DNA from: Pseudomonas sp. PA15(2017)
GTDB lineage: Bacteria; Pseudomonadota; Gammaproteobacteria; Pseudomonadales; Pseudomonadaceae
Reading direction: 5' to 3'
Length of the DNA stretch: 35,847 bases
Assembly (NCBI RefSeq): GCF_001945395.1
Contig: NZ_MSXV01000036.1
Location: 1-35,847 of the forward strand
The position numbers and the translations under genes were made by a program. Positions 1 to 7,067 of this stretch are shown one piece after another; the stretch's first letter is position 1; each line of letters starts with the position of its first letter. A model generated the notes under the pieces. The model searched no databases, was not told the origin of the DNA, and saw only the letters and a list, made by a program, of their open reading frames with translations.

Positions 1-38
1 CTGCTTTGCCCGCGACCTTCGCCCTGGATATAACCCAT
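1..38 (-). CDS. IS1182-family transposase, N-terminal fragment cut by the window edge
   Basis: The start codon on the minus strand is at 38-36. Only 12 complete codons are visible (MGYIQGEGRGQS), identical to the start of the transposase at the right end of the window. The reading frame is open to the window edge. It lies in the same direction as cysB and downstream of it, so read-through from cysB would enter it. Function is assigned only through identity with the longer right-hand copy. Confidence 0.8.
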   Translation of the reverse strand, partial: MGYIQGEGRGQS

Positions 39-43
39 AAACG

Positions 44-75
44 ACAATGCCCCTATCAACCGATAGAGGCATTGT
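44..75 (-). promoter_or_regulatory. IS leader hairpin just upstream of transposase start (left copy)
   Basis: This is a 32-base near-perfect inverted repeat with arms ACAATGCC-T-CTATC and GATAG-G-GGCATTGT around a GGTT loop. In RNA the single T/G mismatch would be a U-G wobble pair. It ends 5 bases before the transposase ATG, where a ribosome binding site would lie. It is identical to the hairpin at 35468-35499. A translation-blocking role is inferred. Confidence 0.7.
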
Positions 76-122
76 CTTCAACTCACCCTCGGACTGCTAG
101 GTTTTCACACAGTCTGTCTTCA

Positions 123-134
123 GGCGCCATTTTT
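123..134 (-). terminator. Remnant half-terminator of cysB, split by the IS
   Basis: On the minus strand, 17 bases after the cysB stop, the sequence reads AAAAATGGCGCC, then TGAAGA, then the IS tip. An A-run followed by a GC-rich arm is the ascending half of a typical bidirectional Rho-independent terminator. The matching arm (expected GGCGCC then T-run) is absent before the IS. The fabB side shows the same arrangement at 35411-35422. Assignment as a former terminator is inferred from this half. Confidence 0.5.
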
Positions 135-150
135 CGTTCGGCTGCGTCGA

Positions 151-1134
<984 letters not shown>

Positions 1135-1155
1135 TCAAAGCGGATAGGCCGCCGC

Positions 1156-1170
1156 CTGATCGTCGATCAG
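1156..1170. promoter_or_regulatory. 15-base perfect palindrome in the cysB upstream region
   Basis: CTGATCGTCGATCAG is a 7-1-7 perfect inverted repeat lying 31 bases before the cysB start codon, between an AT-rich stretch (1171-1210) and the ribosome site. A second short repeat, ACCAT-ATTA-ATGGT, is at 1178-1191. The AT-rich block probably contains the cysB promoter. The palindrome could be an operator (CysB represses itself in enterics) or an RNA hairpin. No binding protein can be assigned from sequence alone. Confidence 0.4.
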
Positions 1171-1231
1171 CTATATAACCATATTAATGGTAAAGGCGGT
1201 ATATATAGATTTTTTATCTGGGTCGATTCGC

Positions 1232-1729
1232 TTATTCGTGGCGTGATCGATGCTGCAGCATGGGCACCAGATAAACCGGCACATCGCACAACTGCAGCAG
1301 CCTGGCAGCGGTACGGCCCATTGGCACCTCGAGCGCAGCGCCATGGCTATGACTGCCTACGACCAGCAGATCCACGGCGAGTTTCTGGGCGTGCTCGAGA
1401 ATGGAAATCGGCGGATCGCCACGCAGAACGCTGACCGAGCCGATCAGCTCCAGATCGTCCTGACTGTCACCGAGCTCGTCACGAAAGCCCTCGAGTACGC
1501 GCAATTCGATATTGCTCATCACGGTATCCAGGCCCGTGCTGCGTAGTTCCTTGAGACGGGCTTCATCGACGTAGGTCTGCAACACGGACTCGGCGAACAA
1601 GCCCATGGGCTCCACCACGTGCACCACGTGCAGGCGCGCCTTGAAGCTGCGCGTCAATGCCAGCGCGTGTTGCAGCACGTAGGGCGCATATAGACCAAGG
1701 TCGGTGGCGTAGAGAATCGAACGGATCAT
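1232..1729 (-). CDS. Universal stress protein (UspA family)
   Basis: This 165-residue single-domain USP fold protein begins with the typical MIRSILYATDLG strand-loop. The first beta strand and nucleotide-site Asp are at residues 9-10. Near the C-terminus is a glycine-rich VVGSHSHG segment followed about ten residues later by MGRTAARLL. This resembles, but does not exactly match, the G-2x-G-9x-G(S/T) ATP-binding signature, so ATP binding is probable but unproven. Family members are cytoplasmic and usually induced by stress. It is upstream of cysB on the same strand, and the thioredoxin-like gene lies 100 bases further upstream. I recall the same order in P. aeruginosa (PA1752-PA1754 area). Confidence 0.88.
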   Translation of the reverse strand: MIRSILYATDLGLYAPYVLQHALALTRSFKARLHVVHVVEPMGLFAESVLQTYVDEARLKELRSTGLDTVMSNIELRVLEGFRDELGDSQDDLELIGSVSVLRGDPPISILEHAQKLAVDLLVVGSHSHGAALEVPMGRTAARLLQLCDVPVYLVPMLQHRSRHE

Positions 1730-1829
1730 ACGGCCTCCTCGACTGCCGGCACGGCGGGGCCTGGCTTGAGCTTAGCAGCGCCGCGCAAAAAGCTATCGCA
1801 AAAGGCCAGCAGCCTCGCGCTGCCATCGC

Positions 1830-2162
1830 TCAAGGCAGGTCTTCAGGCGCTCTGGCAAGCGCCTCGAGCAACGCATGACGTAGCTCGACAGCCGACAGCC
1901 TGGCGTGTAGCGCGCCAAGGAACTCGCCATCGCAGACCACGAAAAGCGCTGGTAACTGAAAGACTTCATAGCGCTGTACCAGGCCAGAATTCTCCCCGGC
2001 ATCTATCCAGACCAGGCGCTGGACCGGCAACTCCATCTGCGCAAGCTGCTGGCGCGCGTAGCGACAGCTCGCGCAGCCCTGGCTGGTGAAGATCACCAGC
2101 GATGCGCCGGGAAGGTCGAGCAATCGCCGATCGGCATCAAAATCGGTCAATTCCAATTGCAT
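1830..2162 (-). CDS. Thioredoxin-like protein with CASC motif
   Basis: I start this gene at 2162 (MQLELTDFD, 110 residues). An upstream in-frame ATG at 2216 would overlap the divergent PilZ start and has no ribosome site. The 2162 start has only a weak GGCGAG about 7 bases upstream. The protein has a short thioredoxin fold: beta strand LVIFTS, then C30-A-S-C33, then a helix. Further on, the QLPALFV segment supplies the cis-proline, and DGEFLG follows. There is no signal peptide, so it should be cytoplasmic. A disulfide reductase or redox-sensing role is inferred from the motif. Substrate is unknown. It lies upstream of the stress protein and cysB on the same strand. Confidence 0.75.
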   Translation of the reverse strand: MQLELTDFDADRRLLDLPGASLVIFTSQGCASCRYARQQLAQMELPVQRLVWIDAGENSGLVQRYEVFQLPALFVVCDGEFLGALHARLSAVELRHALLEALARAPEDLP

Positions 2163-2214
2163 GGCTATACTCGCCAGGGCAATATCATTCTGATGGCAAC
2201 TGAGGTGGTCGGTC

Positions 2215-2631
2215 ATGCGTCGCTTTCTTCGTCATAGCAGTAATCTGCCCGTGGAGTTGAGGCTGCGCCGCTACTCGCCGAGCGCCAGCCAGCGCCTCGA
2301 CAACATCAGCCTGGGCGGCGCCGCCTGCCAGTCGAGCCAACCGCTGCTCCAGGGCACGCCGGTCACGCTGCACATCCCGCTGCTGGGTGAACAGGTAGCC
2401 TATCCCGGCAAGGTTGCCTGATGCACGAAGCAATCGGAGCATTATCTGCTTGGCGTGGCCTTCAGTGAACACGCACCAGAACTGCGTGCGCGCATGGTCG
2501 AAGACATCTGCAACCTGGAGCGCTATCGCCAGCATCGCGAACAGCAGGCGGGCCAGGTACTGCCCCTGGAACTGATCGCCGAGGAATGGCGCGAGCAGCG
2601 CTTGGCCATCTTTCCCCTGTCCGGGCTCTAA
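2215..2631 (+). pseudogene. PilZ-domain protein interrupted by an in-frame TGA
   Basis: The start ATG has a good ribosome site (GAGGTGG, 6 bases upstream). Codons 1-68 encode the first part of a PilZ domain with both c-di-GMP binding signatures: RxxxR at residues 2-6 and NxSxxG at 30-35. Codon 69 (2419-2421) is TGA. The same frame then continues with no other stop to the TAA at 2629-2631, giving 138 codons in all. The continuation keeps the expected ending (HYLLGVAFSE, then a helix). The residue before the LGVAF strand is usually a tryptophan in GKVxW-type PilZ sequences, so a single TGG to TGA change explains the break. Sequencing error, a true nonsense mutation and read-through cannot be told apart here. 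The intact protein would be a small cytoplasmic c-di-GMP effector. Confidence 0.8.
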
Positions 2632-2752
2632 TTACCATTGTCTCAGCGGGCGCTAACGCGCTAAGGTTCGGCTTCCCCGCTGTGCCCATACTGCTGTGCC
2701 CGCTGCACGGGGATCGCTGGCGGCCGGCTCCCGTGACCCGATGACCCACCCG

Positions 2753-3841
2753 ATGAAAAGCACGACAGCTGAATTACCGATCAACGACCTGAACGTCGCC
2801 TCCAACGAAACCCTGATCACCCCGGAACAGATCAAGCTCGAGATCCCGCTGACCGAGCGCGCGCAGCGCACCGTATCGGCTGGCCGGCAGGTGGTACGCG
2901 ACATTCTCGATGGCAAGGATCACCGCCTGTTCGTGGTGGTCGGCCCCTGCTCCATCCATGACATCAAAGCCGCTCACGAATACGCCGAGCGCCTGAAAGT
3001 GCTCGCCGAGGAAGTGTCCGACACACTGTATCTGGTCATGCGCGTGTACTTCGAGAAGCCGCGCACCACCGTCGGCTGGAAAGGCCTGATCAACGACCCG
3101 TACCTGGACGACTCCTTCAAGATCCAGGACGGCCTGCACATCGGCCGCAAGCTGCTGCTCGACCTCGCGGAAATGGGCCTGCCCACCGCCACCGAGGCGC
3201 TGGACCCGATCTCTCCGCAGTACCTGCAGGACCTGATTAGCTGGTCGGCGATCGGCGCGCGCACTACCGAGTCGCAAACCCACCGCGAAATGGCCTCGGG
3301 CCTTTCCTCGGCCGTCGGTTTCAAGAACGGCACCGATGGCGGCCTCACCGTGGCCATCAACGCCCTGCAATCGGTTTCCAGCCCGCACCGTTTTCTCGGT
3401 ATCAACCAGCAAGGTGGCGTTTCCATCGTCACCACCAAGGGCAACGCCTATGGGCACGTGGTGCTGCGTGGTGGCAACGGCAAGCCGAACTACGATTCGG
3501 TCAGCGTGGCCATCTGCGAACAGGAACTGAAGAAGGCATCGATCAAGCCGAACATCATGGTCGACTGCAGCCACGCCAACTCCAACAAGGATCCGGCATT
3601 GCAACCGCTGGTGATGGACAACGTCGCCAACCAGATCCTCGAAGGCAACCAGTCGATCGTCGGCCTGATGGTCGAAAGCCATCTGGGCTGGGGCAGCCAG
3701 TCGATTCCCAAGGATCTCTCGCAGCTCAAGTACGGCGTCTCGATCACCGACGCCTGCATCGATTGGCAAAGCACCGAGAAAACCCTGCGCGGCATGCATG
3801 CCAAGCTCAAGGACGTGCTGCCCAAACGTCAGCGCGCTTAA
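2753..3841 (+). CDS. Class I 3-deoxy-7-phosphoheptulonate (DAHP) synthase
   Basis: This enzyme condenses phosphoenolpyruvate with erythrose 4-phosphate, the first step of the shikimate pathway to aromatic amino acids. It is an AroF/G/H-type (class I alpha) synthase of about 362 residues from the ATG at 2753. An ATG at 2741 and a GTG at 2696 are also in frame, and none has a strong ribosome site. Recognisable blocks are VVGPCSIHD (PEP/metal site, conserved Cys), MRVYFEKPRTTVGWKGLINDP, GARTTESQTHREMASG, GFKNGTDG, the HVVLRGG strand and MVDCSHANSNKD. The N-terminal extension before LPINDLNVASNETLITPEQ is where isoenzymes bind their feedback amino acid. I cannot say whether it is the tyrosine- or phenylalanine-sensitive form, so no symbol is given. 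No attenuation leader was seen upstream. Confidence 0.95.
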   Translation: MKSTTAELPINDLNVASNETLITPEQIKLEIPLTERAQRTVSAGRQVVRDILDGKDHRLFVVVGPCSIHDIKAAHEYAERLKVLAEEVSDTLYLVMRVYFEKPRTTVGWKGLINDPYLDDSFKIQDGLHIGRKLLLDLAEMGLPTATEALDPISPQYLQDLISWSAIGARTTESQTHREMASGLSSAVGFKNGTDGGLTVAINALQSVSSPHRFLGINQQGGVSIVTTKGNAYGHVVLRGGNGKPNYDSVSVAICEQELKKASIKPNIMVDCSHANSNKDPALQPLVMDNVANQILEGNQSIVGLMVESHLGWGSQSIPKDLSQLKYGVSITDACIDWQSTEKTLRGMHAKLKDVLPKRQRA

Positions 3842-3869
3842 AATCTTTCGGCCCAGGTTCGCCGATTTT

Positions 3870-3893
3870 GGCCGCTAGGTGGCGGGAGCGGCC
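3870..3893 (+). terminator. Possible weak terminator or hairpin after the DAHP synthase gene
   Basis: GGCCGCT (3870-3876) pairs with AGCGGCC (3887-3893) across a 10-base loop, 28 bases after the stop codon. It is followed by GATTGTT rather than a clean T-run. It may stop or stabilise the transcript, but this is uncertain. Confidence 0.35.
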
Positions 3894-3924
3894 GATTGTT
3901 CCCATAGGATGGACTGGTAACTAT

Positions 3925-3965
3925 CTGTGGGAGCGGGCCATGCCCGCGAAAAATCACGGGCATGG
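3925..3965. repeat. REP-like palindromic repeat
   Basis: CTGTGGGAGCGGGCCATGCC (3925-3944) is close to the common Pseudomonas REP core (GTGGGAGCGGGC-TTGCCCGCGA type). It extends into a larger stem: CCATGCCCG (3938-3946) pairs perfectly with CGGGCATGG (3957-3965) over a 10-base loop. A short hairpin, GGGCG-TCCC-CGCCC, follows at about 3969-3982. Such repeats usually sit between genes and can affect 3' mRNA stability. Membership in a specific REP family would need comparison with the rest of the genome. Confidence 0.6.
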
Positions 3966-4077
3966 ACTGGGCGTCCCCGCCCGTCCGCACAGGTGAAGCA
4001 ACGGTGTCCGCTTCTGCCTTGTAGTTGCCGCTGCAGGCGCGTGAAGATCGTGAACAGGTTTTAAGACCGCCACCATG

Positions 4078-4109
4078 AAAAACGCCGAGCAGATGCTTGG
4101 CGTTTTTTT
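4078..4109. terminator. Bidirectional Rho-independent terminator
   Basis: AAAAACGCC (4078-4086) pairs with GGCGTTTTT (from 4099) around a 12-base loop, and the T-run continues to 4109. The minus-strand reading ends with GGCGTTTTT, so it can terminate the GNAT gene, whose stop is at 4124. The plus-strand reading can stop transcripts from the DAHP synthase side, or a short transcript beginning in 3995-4077. Confidence 0.85.
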
Positions 4110-4123
4110 GCACGGCGTTTGTC

Positions 4124-4405
4124 TCAGTCCTGGTCGGCAGCGCCTTCGGTCCGCGCCATGTAGCGCTCCACGTAGGAGCAGGACGCAATCACCGTGTAGC
4201 CCATTCGATCGGCGTAATCCAGCGCCGTCTGGGTCAGCGCTGCCGCAATGCCGCGACCGCGCAGGGAGTTGGGCACGAAGGTGCGATAGATATCCAGCGT
4301 CTGCTTGCCCAGATCCATGTAGGAAAGATAAGCGCGATCACCATCCACTGTGGTCTCGAACTGGTGACCGGCAAGGTCATGATGAATGGACAGTGGCTCG
4401 CTCAT
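4124..4405 (-). CDS. Small GNAT-fold N-acetyltransferase-like protein (YjdJ/COG2388 type)
   Basis: I place the start at 4405 because GAGGAG lies 7 bases upstream. A longer ATG at 4438 lacks this. The 93-residue protein begins MSEPLSIHHD and has the short GNAT domain: two or three strands, then RTFVPNSLRGRGIAAALTQTALDYA. The RGRGIA segment is the acetyl-CoA pyrophosphate loop (motif A), and the following MGYTVIASCSYVERY strand resembles the COG2388 ending with C-S-Y. Family members are small soluble proteins of unknown substrate. It is probably monocistronic with a terminator at 4078-4109. I recall an ortholog beside the DAHP synthase gene in P. aeruginosa (about PA1749). Confidence 0.85.
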   Translation of the reverse strand: MSEPLSIHHDLAGHQFETTVDGDRAYLSYMDLGKQTLDIYRTFVPNSLRGRGIAAALTQTALDYADRMGYTVIASCSYVERYMARTEGAADQD

Positions 4406-4759
4406 TACTACTCCTCTCGATTGGGCCAGGCACGACATCCCCGGCAGGGCCTGCGTACATCCGGTAACAATAGGCTATAAAGCCACTGTAGAACGTAAAG
4501 GGCAAGGCAAAATCCGCTAGCCGAGCAATTGACATCATTTGGCAATTCTCAAGTGCGAAAATCACGGCGTCCAACCCGGTACACGCTTACTACCTGTACA
4601 ACTATTCGGTTCTAGCACGTTAATTTCAGAGAAAAAATTCGGAACCCTTGCCTGCTGTCCGTTTACTTACTAAAAGTTACAGGTAGTATGTACGCCGGCC
4701 ATTTTCCGGGTTTGGGAAAGGGCTTCAATAAGCAAAAAACTGACCCCAAGGGGAACACG
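4406..4759. other. 354-base intergenic region between the GNAT gene and oprI
   Basis: This AT-richer spacer has no open frame with coding character. It holds the divergent start regions of the GNAT gene and oprI. A 9-base inverted repeat, ACTACCTGT (4589-4597) and ACAGGTAGT (4679-4687), brackets about 80 bases, and its right arm overlaps the likely oprI -10 box. The oprI 5' untranslated region occupies roughly the last 65 bases. I see no RNA gene here. Confidence 0.6.
4662..4689 (+). promoter_or_regulatory. Candidate sigma-70 promoter of oprI
   Basis: TTTACT (4662-4667) and TAGTAT (4684-4689), separated by 16 bases, fit a sigma-70 promoter. They lie 70 bases before the oprI start and would give a 5' leader of about 60 bases. 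An alternative -35 (TTGCCT near 4648) is possible but its spacing is worse. The choice is by eye. Confidence 0.45.
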
Positions 4760-5011
4760 ATGAACAACGCTCTGAAATTCTCTGCTCTGGCTCTGGCCGC
4801 AGTTCTGGCTACCGGTTGCAGCAGCGTTACCAAAGAAACCGAAGCTCGCCTGACTGCAACCGAAGACGCAGCAGCTCGTTCTCAAGCTCGTGCCGACGAA
4901 GCCTACCGCAAGGCTGACGAAGCACTGGCTGCCGCTCAGAAGGCTCAGCAGACCGCTGACGAAGCCAACGAGCGCGCTCTGCGCATGCTGGAAAAAGCCA
5001 GCCGCAAGTAA
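4760..5011 (+). CDS. oprI: OprI, major outer-membrane lipoprotein (Lpp/Braun type)
   Basis: This 83-residue Pseudomonas counterpart of Braun lipoprotein has a signal peptide at residues 1-19 and a lipobox LATGC with lipidated Cys20. The mature part of 64 residues is a continuous Ala/Glu-rich coiled coil ending in the charged ASRK tail. The C-terminal lysine is the position used for peptidoglycan attachment in enterobacterial Lpp. The start is fixed by AAGGGG 6 bases upstream and by the signal peptide; in-frame codons further up lack both. A strong terminator follows at 5029-5056. Codons are those of a very highly expressed gene (GCT, CGT, GAA rich), unlike the GC-ending neighbours. The convergent L,D-transpeptidase next door is a plausible partner for wall attachment. 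Confidence 0.97.
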   Translation: MNNALKFSALALAAVLATGCSSVTKETEARLTATEDAAARSQARADEAYRKADEALAAAQKAQQTADEANERALRMLEKASRK

Positions 5012-5028
5012 TCGCCCTTCGGGCCATG

Positions 5029-5056
5029 AAAAGCCGGCTCTCGAGCCGGCTTTTTT
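5029..5056 (+). terminator. Rho-independent terminator of oprI
   Basis: An 11-base perfect stem, AAAAGCCGGCT and AGCCGGCTTTT, encloses a CTCG loop and is followed by more T. It starts 18 bases after the oprI stop. The symmetric A/T flanks let it also act for the convergent L,D-transpeptidase gene, which ends at 5107. Confidence 0.95.
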
Positions 5057-5106
5057 ACGTCTGCCTGAAAGCTGCCAGGGCGCTCACGAGAGCACCCTGG
5101 CGTTCA

Positions 5107-6054
5107 TCAGCGAGCGGACGACTGCATCACCCTGTCGCGCGGCGAGGCGATCTCCACCGGCAGACCGTCATGGGCCGCCACCACCTCACGCACCACGTCC
5201 CAGTCCAGGGTGTCAGCGCTGAGATCGTGACGGCGGATCAGCGCATTGACCACTTCGGTGTGATGATCGACAGCCGGAGCGTCTTCGTCACCCAGCGGCG
5301 TATGCGCCTCCAGGTACACGTTGCCGCCGCTCACACCGAACTTGTACGGCTCGTTGATGATGCGCACCGGCGTGCCGACCGGCACCATGTCGGCCAGTTC
5401 GAGCACGTTGTTGTTGAGCATGCGGAAGCACCCGTGGCTCACGCGCATGCCGATGCCGAACTTCTTGTTCGAGCCATGGATCAGGTAGCCCGGCACCGAC
5501 AGCGTCATCTTGTAGGGCCCCAGCGGGTTGTCCGGGCCTGGTGGCACGTAGCTGGGCAGCGGGTCGCCGTCGGCCGCATGCTCGTCACGGATCGACTGCG
5601 GTGGGTACCAGCCCGGGTTCGGCGTCTTGGCGGTGATGCGCGCCTGGGTCACCGGCGAACTCCAGCCTTCACGACCGATTCCCAGCGGGTAGGTATGGAC
5701 GACGTTCTGGCCTTTCGGGAAGTAGTACAGGCGGTACTCGGCGAGGTTGATCACGATGCCTTCACGCGGCCCGGATGGCAGGATGAAACGCGTCGGCAGC
5801 ACGATATCGGCGCCCTCGCCCGGCAACCAGGCATCCACCCCCGGGTTGGCGGCGACCATTTCCAGATAGCCCAGATCGTTCGCCGTGCCGATATCGGCGA
5901 AGGTGTCCTCGTAGCGCGCCTTGATGACCTGAACCTCGCCGACGATGTCCTCGCCGGGCGGCGGCAACGGCAACTCCAGTGCGGCAGCGGAGCCTGCCAG
6001 ACAGACAGCACCCAACGACAGACAGCGGGCAAGAGCTGAAACGCGCGGCGACAT
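5107..6054 (-). CDS. L,D-transpeptidase (YbiS/ErfK type) with LysM-like domain
   Basis: This 315-residue periplasmic enzyme has a signal peptide ending near A25 (SAAALE). A LysM-like segment (about 45-92, ending LPTRFILP) precedes a YkuD catalytic domain. The catalytic signature is complete: HG at 193-194, then SHGCFR at 206-211 with nucleophile Cys209. The family forms 3-3 peptidoglycan cross-links or attaches Lpp to peptidoglycan through meso-diaminopimelate. The gene converges on oprI, and I recall the same pairing in P. aeruginosa (PA2853-PA2854). This makes OprI anchoring a reasonable hypothesis, though cross-linking alone is equally possible. The start is the ATG giving a normal signal peptide. 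Codon use is typical of the window. Confidence 0.92.
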   Translation of the reverse strand: MSPRVSALARCLSLGAVCLAGSAAALELPLPPPGEDIVGEVQVIKARYEDTFADIGTANDLGYLEMVAANPGVDAWLPGEGADIVLPTRFILPSGPREGIVINLAEYRLYYFPKGQNVVHTYPLGIGREGWSSPVTQARITAKTPNPGWYPPQSIRDEHAADGDPLPSYVPPGPDNPLGPYKMTLSVPGYLIHGSNKKFGIGMRVSHGCFRMLNNNVLELADMVPVGTPVRIINEPYKFGVSGGNVYLEAHTPLGDEDAPAVDHHTEVVNALIRRHDLSADTLDWDVVREVVAAHDGLPVEIASPRDRVMQSSAR

Positions 6055-6111
6055 GCAGAAAACCTTCGAGGTGGAGATGATGATGGGGTTGATTGTATAC
6101 CGTGGCGCCCC

Positions 6112-6393
6112 TCAGCGCCCCGGCCACGCGGGCCGATCACCACGGCGCTGAGCCTCGAGCGTCGCAAGGCAGGCGCGACACAGGCGACGGTCCTGCAACA
6201 TGGGTCGCTCCAGGTCGCGCCACAGCGGCTGTGCGGGCAACAGACCACCGCACAGGGTACGATCGGCATAGCCGCCGAGCTCCAACTGACGAGCGACCAG
6301 ATGCACCTTCACCTCACGGCAGGCGAACAGATCCAGCTGCTCGTCCGGCTCGATCAGTTGATAGGCATACAAGGACCAGACGGGTCGCAACAT
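6112..6393 (-). CDS. Conserved small protein of unknown function
   Basis: This 93-residue product begins MLRPVWSLYAYQLIEPDEQ and has no signal peptide or membrane segment. It has four cysteines: FACREV near residue 24, LCGG near 48, and a C-terminal pair in RRLCRACLATLEAQ. Their spacing could suit metal binding, but no known motif matches. It lies 57 bases upstream of the L,D-transpeptidase on the same strand and downstream of tesA. I recall an uncharacterised ORF at this position in P. aeruginosa (about PA2855). Function unknown. Confidence 0.65.
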   Translation of the reverse strand: MLRPVWSLYAYQLIEPDEQLDLFACREVKVHLVARQLELGGYADRTLCGGLLPAQPLWRDLERPMLQDRRLCRACLATLEAQRRGDRPAWPGR

Positions 6394-6451
6394 TGGGGGC
6401 TCCAGAGCGGGGGCGCCACATTAGCCGAAACACCGTCAGCGGAAAAGCCCG

Positions 6452-7057
6452 TTACAGCAATGGTTTGAGGGTCGGCCAGACATTCTCCAGCAGCATCGGC
6501 TGGGCCGCCACGGCGGGATGCACGCCGTCATCCTGCATCAGATTGGTAACGCCACCCACGCCCTCGAGAAGAAAGGGCACCAGCGGCACATTCTTCTCCG
6601 CGGCCACGTCATCGAACACCTTGGCGAAAGCCGTGGTGTAGCGCTCGCCGTAATTGGGCGGGATGCGCATGCCCAATAGCAGCACCTTGGCACCAGCGCC
6701 TCGTGAGGCATCGATCATCGATGCAAGATTCTGTTGCAATTGGCCCGGCGGCAAACCGCGCAGGCCGTCGTTGCCACCGAGCTCGACGATCACCAGTTGC
6801 GGCTGGTGCTCGGCGAGCAGCGCCGGCAGCCGCGCCGCCCCGCTGGCACTGGTGTCGCCGCTGATCGAAGCGTTCACCACCTGGTGCTCGAAACCCTCGT
6901 TGCGCATACGCTCGTCGAGCAGGCGAACCCAGCCTTGCTGGGTATCCATGCCAAAAGCGGCGCTGATACTATCGCCGACGACCAGCACGGTCCCCGCCTG
7001 CGCCACCTGCCCCATCAGCAGCAGGCCCAGAATGGCCCCCATCACTATCGCACGCAT
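6452..7057 (-). CDS. tesA: TesA, periplasmic acyl-CoA thioesterase I / lysophospholipase (SGNH hydrolase)
   Basis: The 201-residue length equals the Pseudomonas TesA I remember. A signal peptide (residues 1-21) targets it to the periplasm. SGNH blocks are present: GDS with Ser30, Gly68 in ISGDTS, GGND at 94-97, and D177-x-x-H180 near the C-terminus. It hydrolyses fatty acyl thioesters, esters and lysophospholipids. The start at 7057 is preferred because TGAGGA lies about 5 bases upstream. An ATG at 7069 (MRNP...) would overlap the divergent ybbA start codon. The tesA/ybbA-ybbP divergent arrangement is also found in E. coli. Confidence 0.96.
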   Translation of the reverse strand: MRAIVMGAILGLLLMGQVAQAGTVLVVGDSISAAFGMDTQQGWVRLLDERMRNEGFEHQVVNASISGDTSASGAARLPALLAEHQPQLVIVELGGNDGLRGLPPGQLQQNLASMIDASRGAGAKVLLLGMRIPPNYGERYTTAFAKVFDDVAAEKNVPLVPFLLEGVGGVTNLMQDDGVHPAVAAQPMLLENVWPTLKPLL

Positions 7058-7067
7058 CGGATTCCTC

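Larger units (their letters stand above)
1..116 (-). mobile_element. IS1182-family insertion sequence, 5' end (partial, left border)
   Basis: These 116 bases are the exact reverse complement of positions 35427-35542, where the same element runs into a recognisable IS1182-type transposase. The outer tip, read on the minus strand, begins CAGACTGTGTGAAAACC, which I take as the terminal inverted repeat. The boundary at 116/117 is where the two copies stop matching. The piece holds the IS leader, the leader hairpin (44-75) and the first codons of the transposase. The rest of the element lies outside the window. Confidence 0.9.

Noticed and set aside
2419..2421. Selenocysteine at the PilZ TGA
   Set aside because: PilZ proteins do not use selenocysteine, and I see no convincing SECIS-like hairpin directly after the codon. 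A point mutation or error is simpler.
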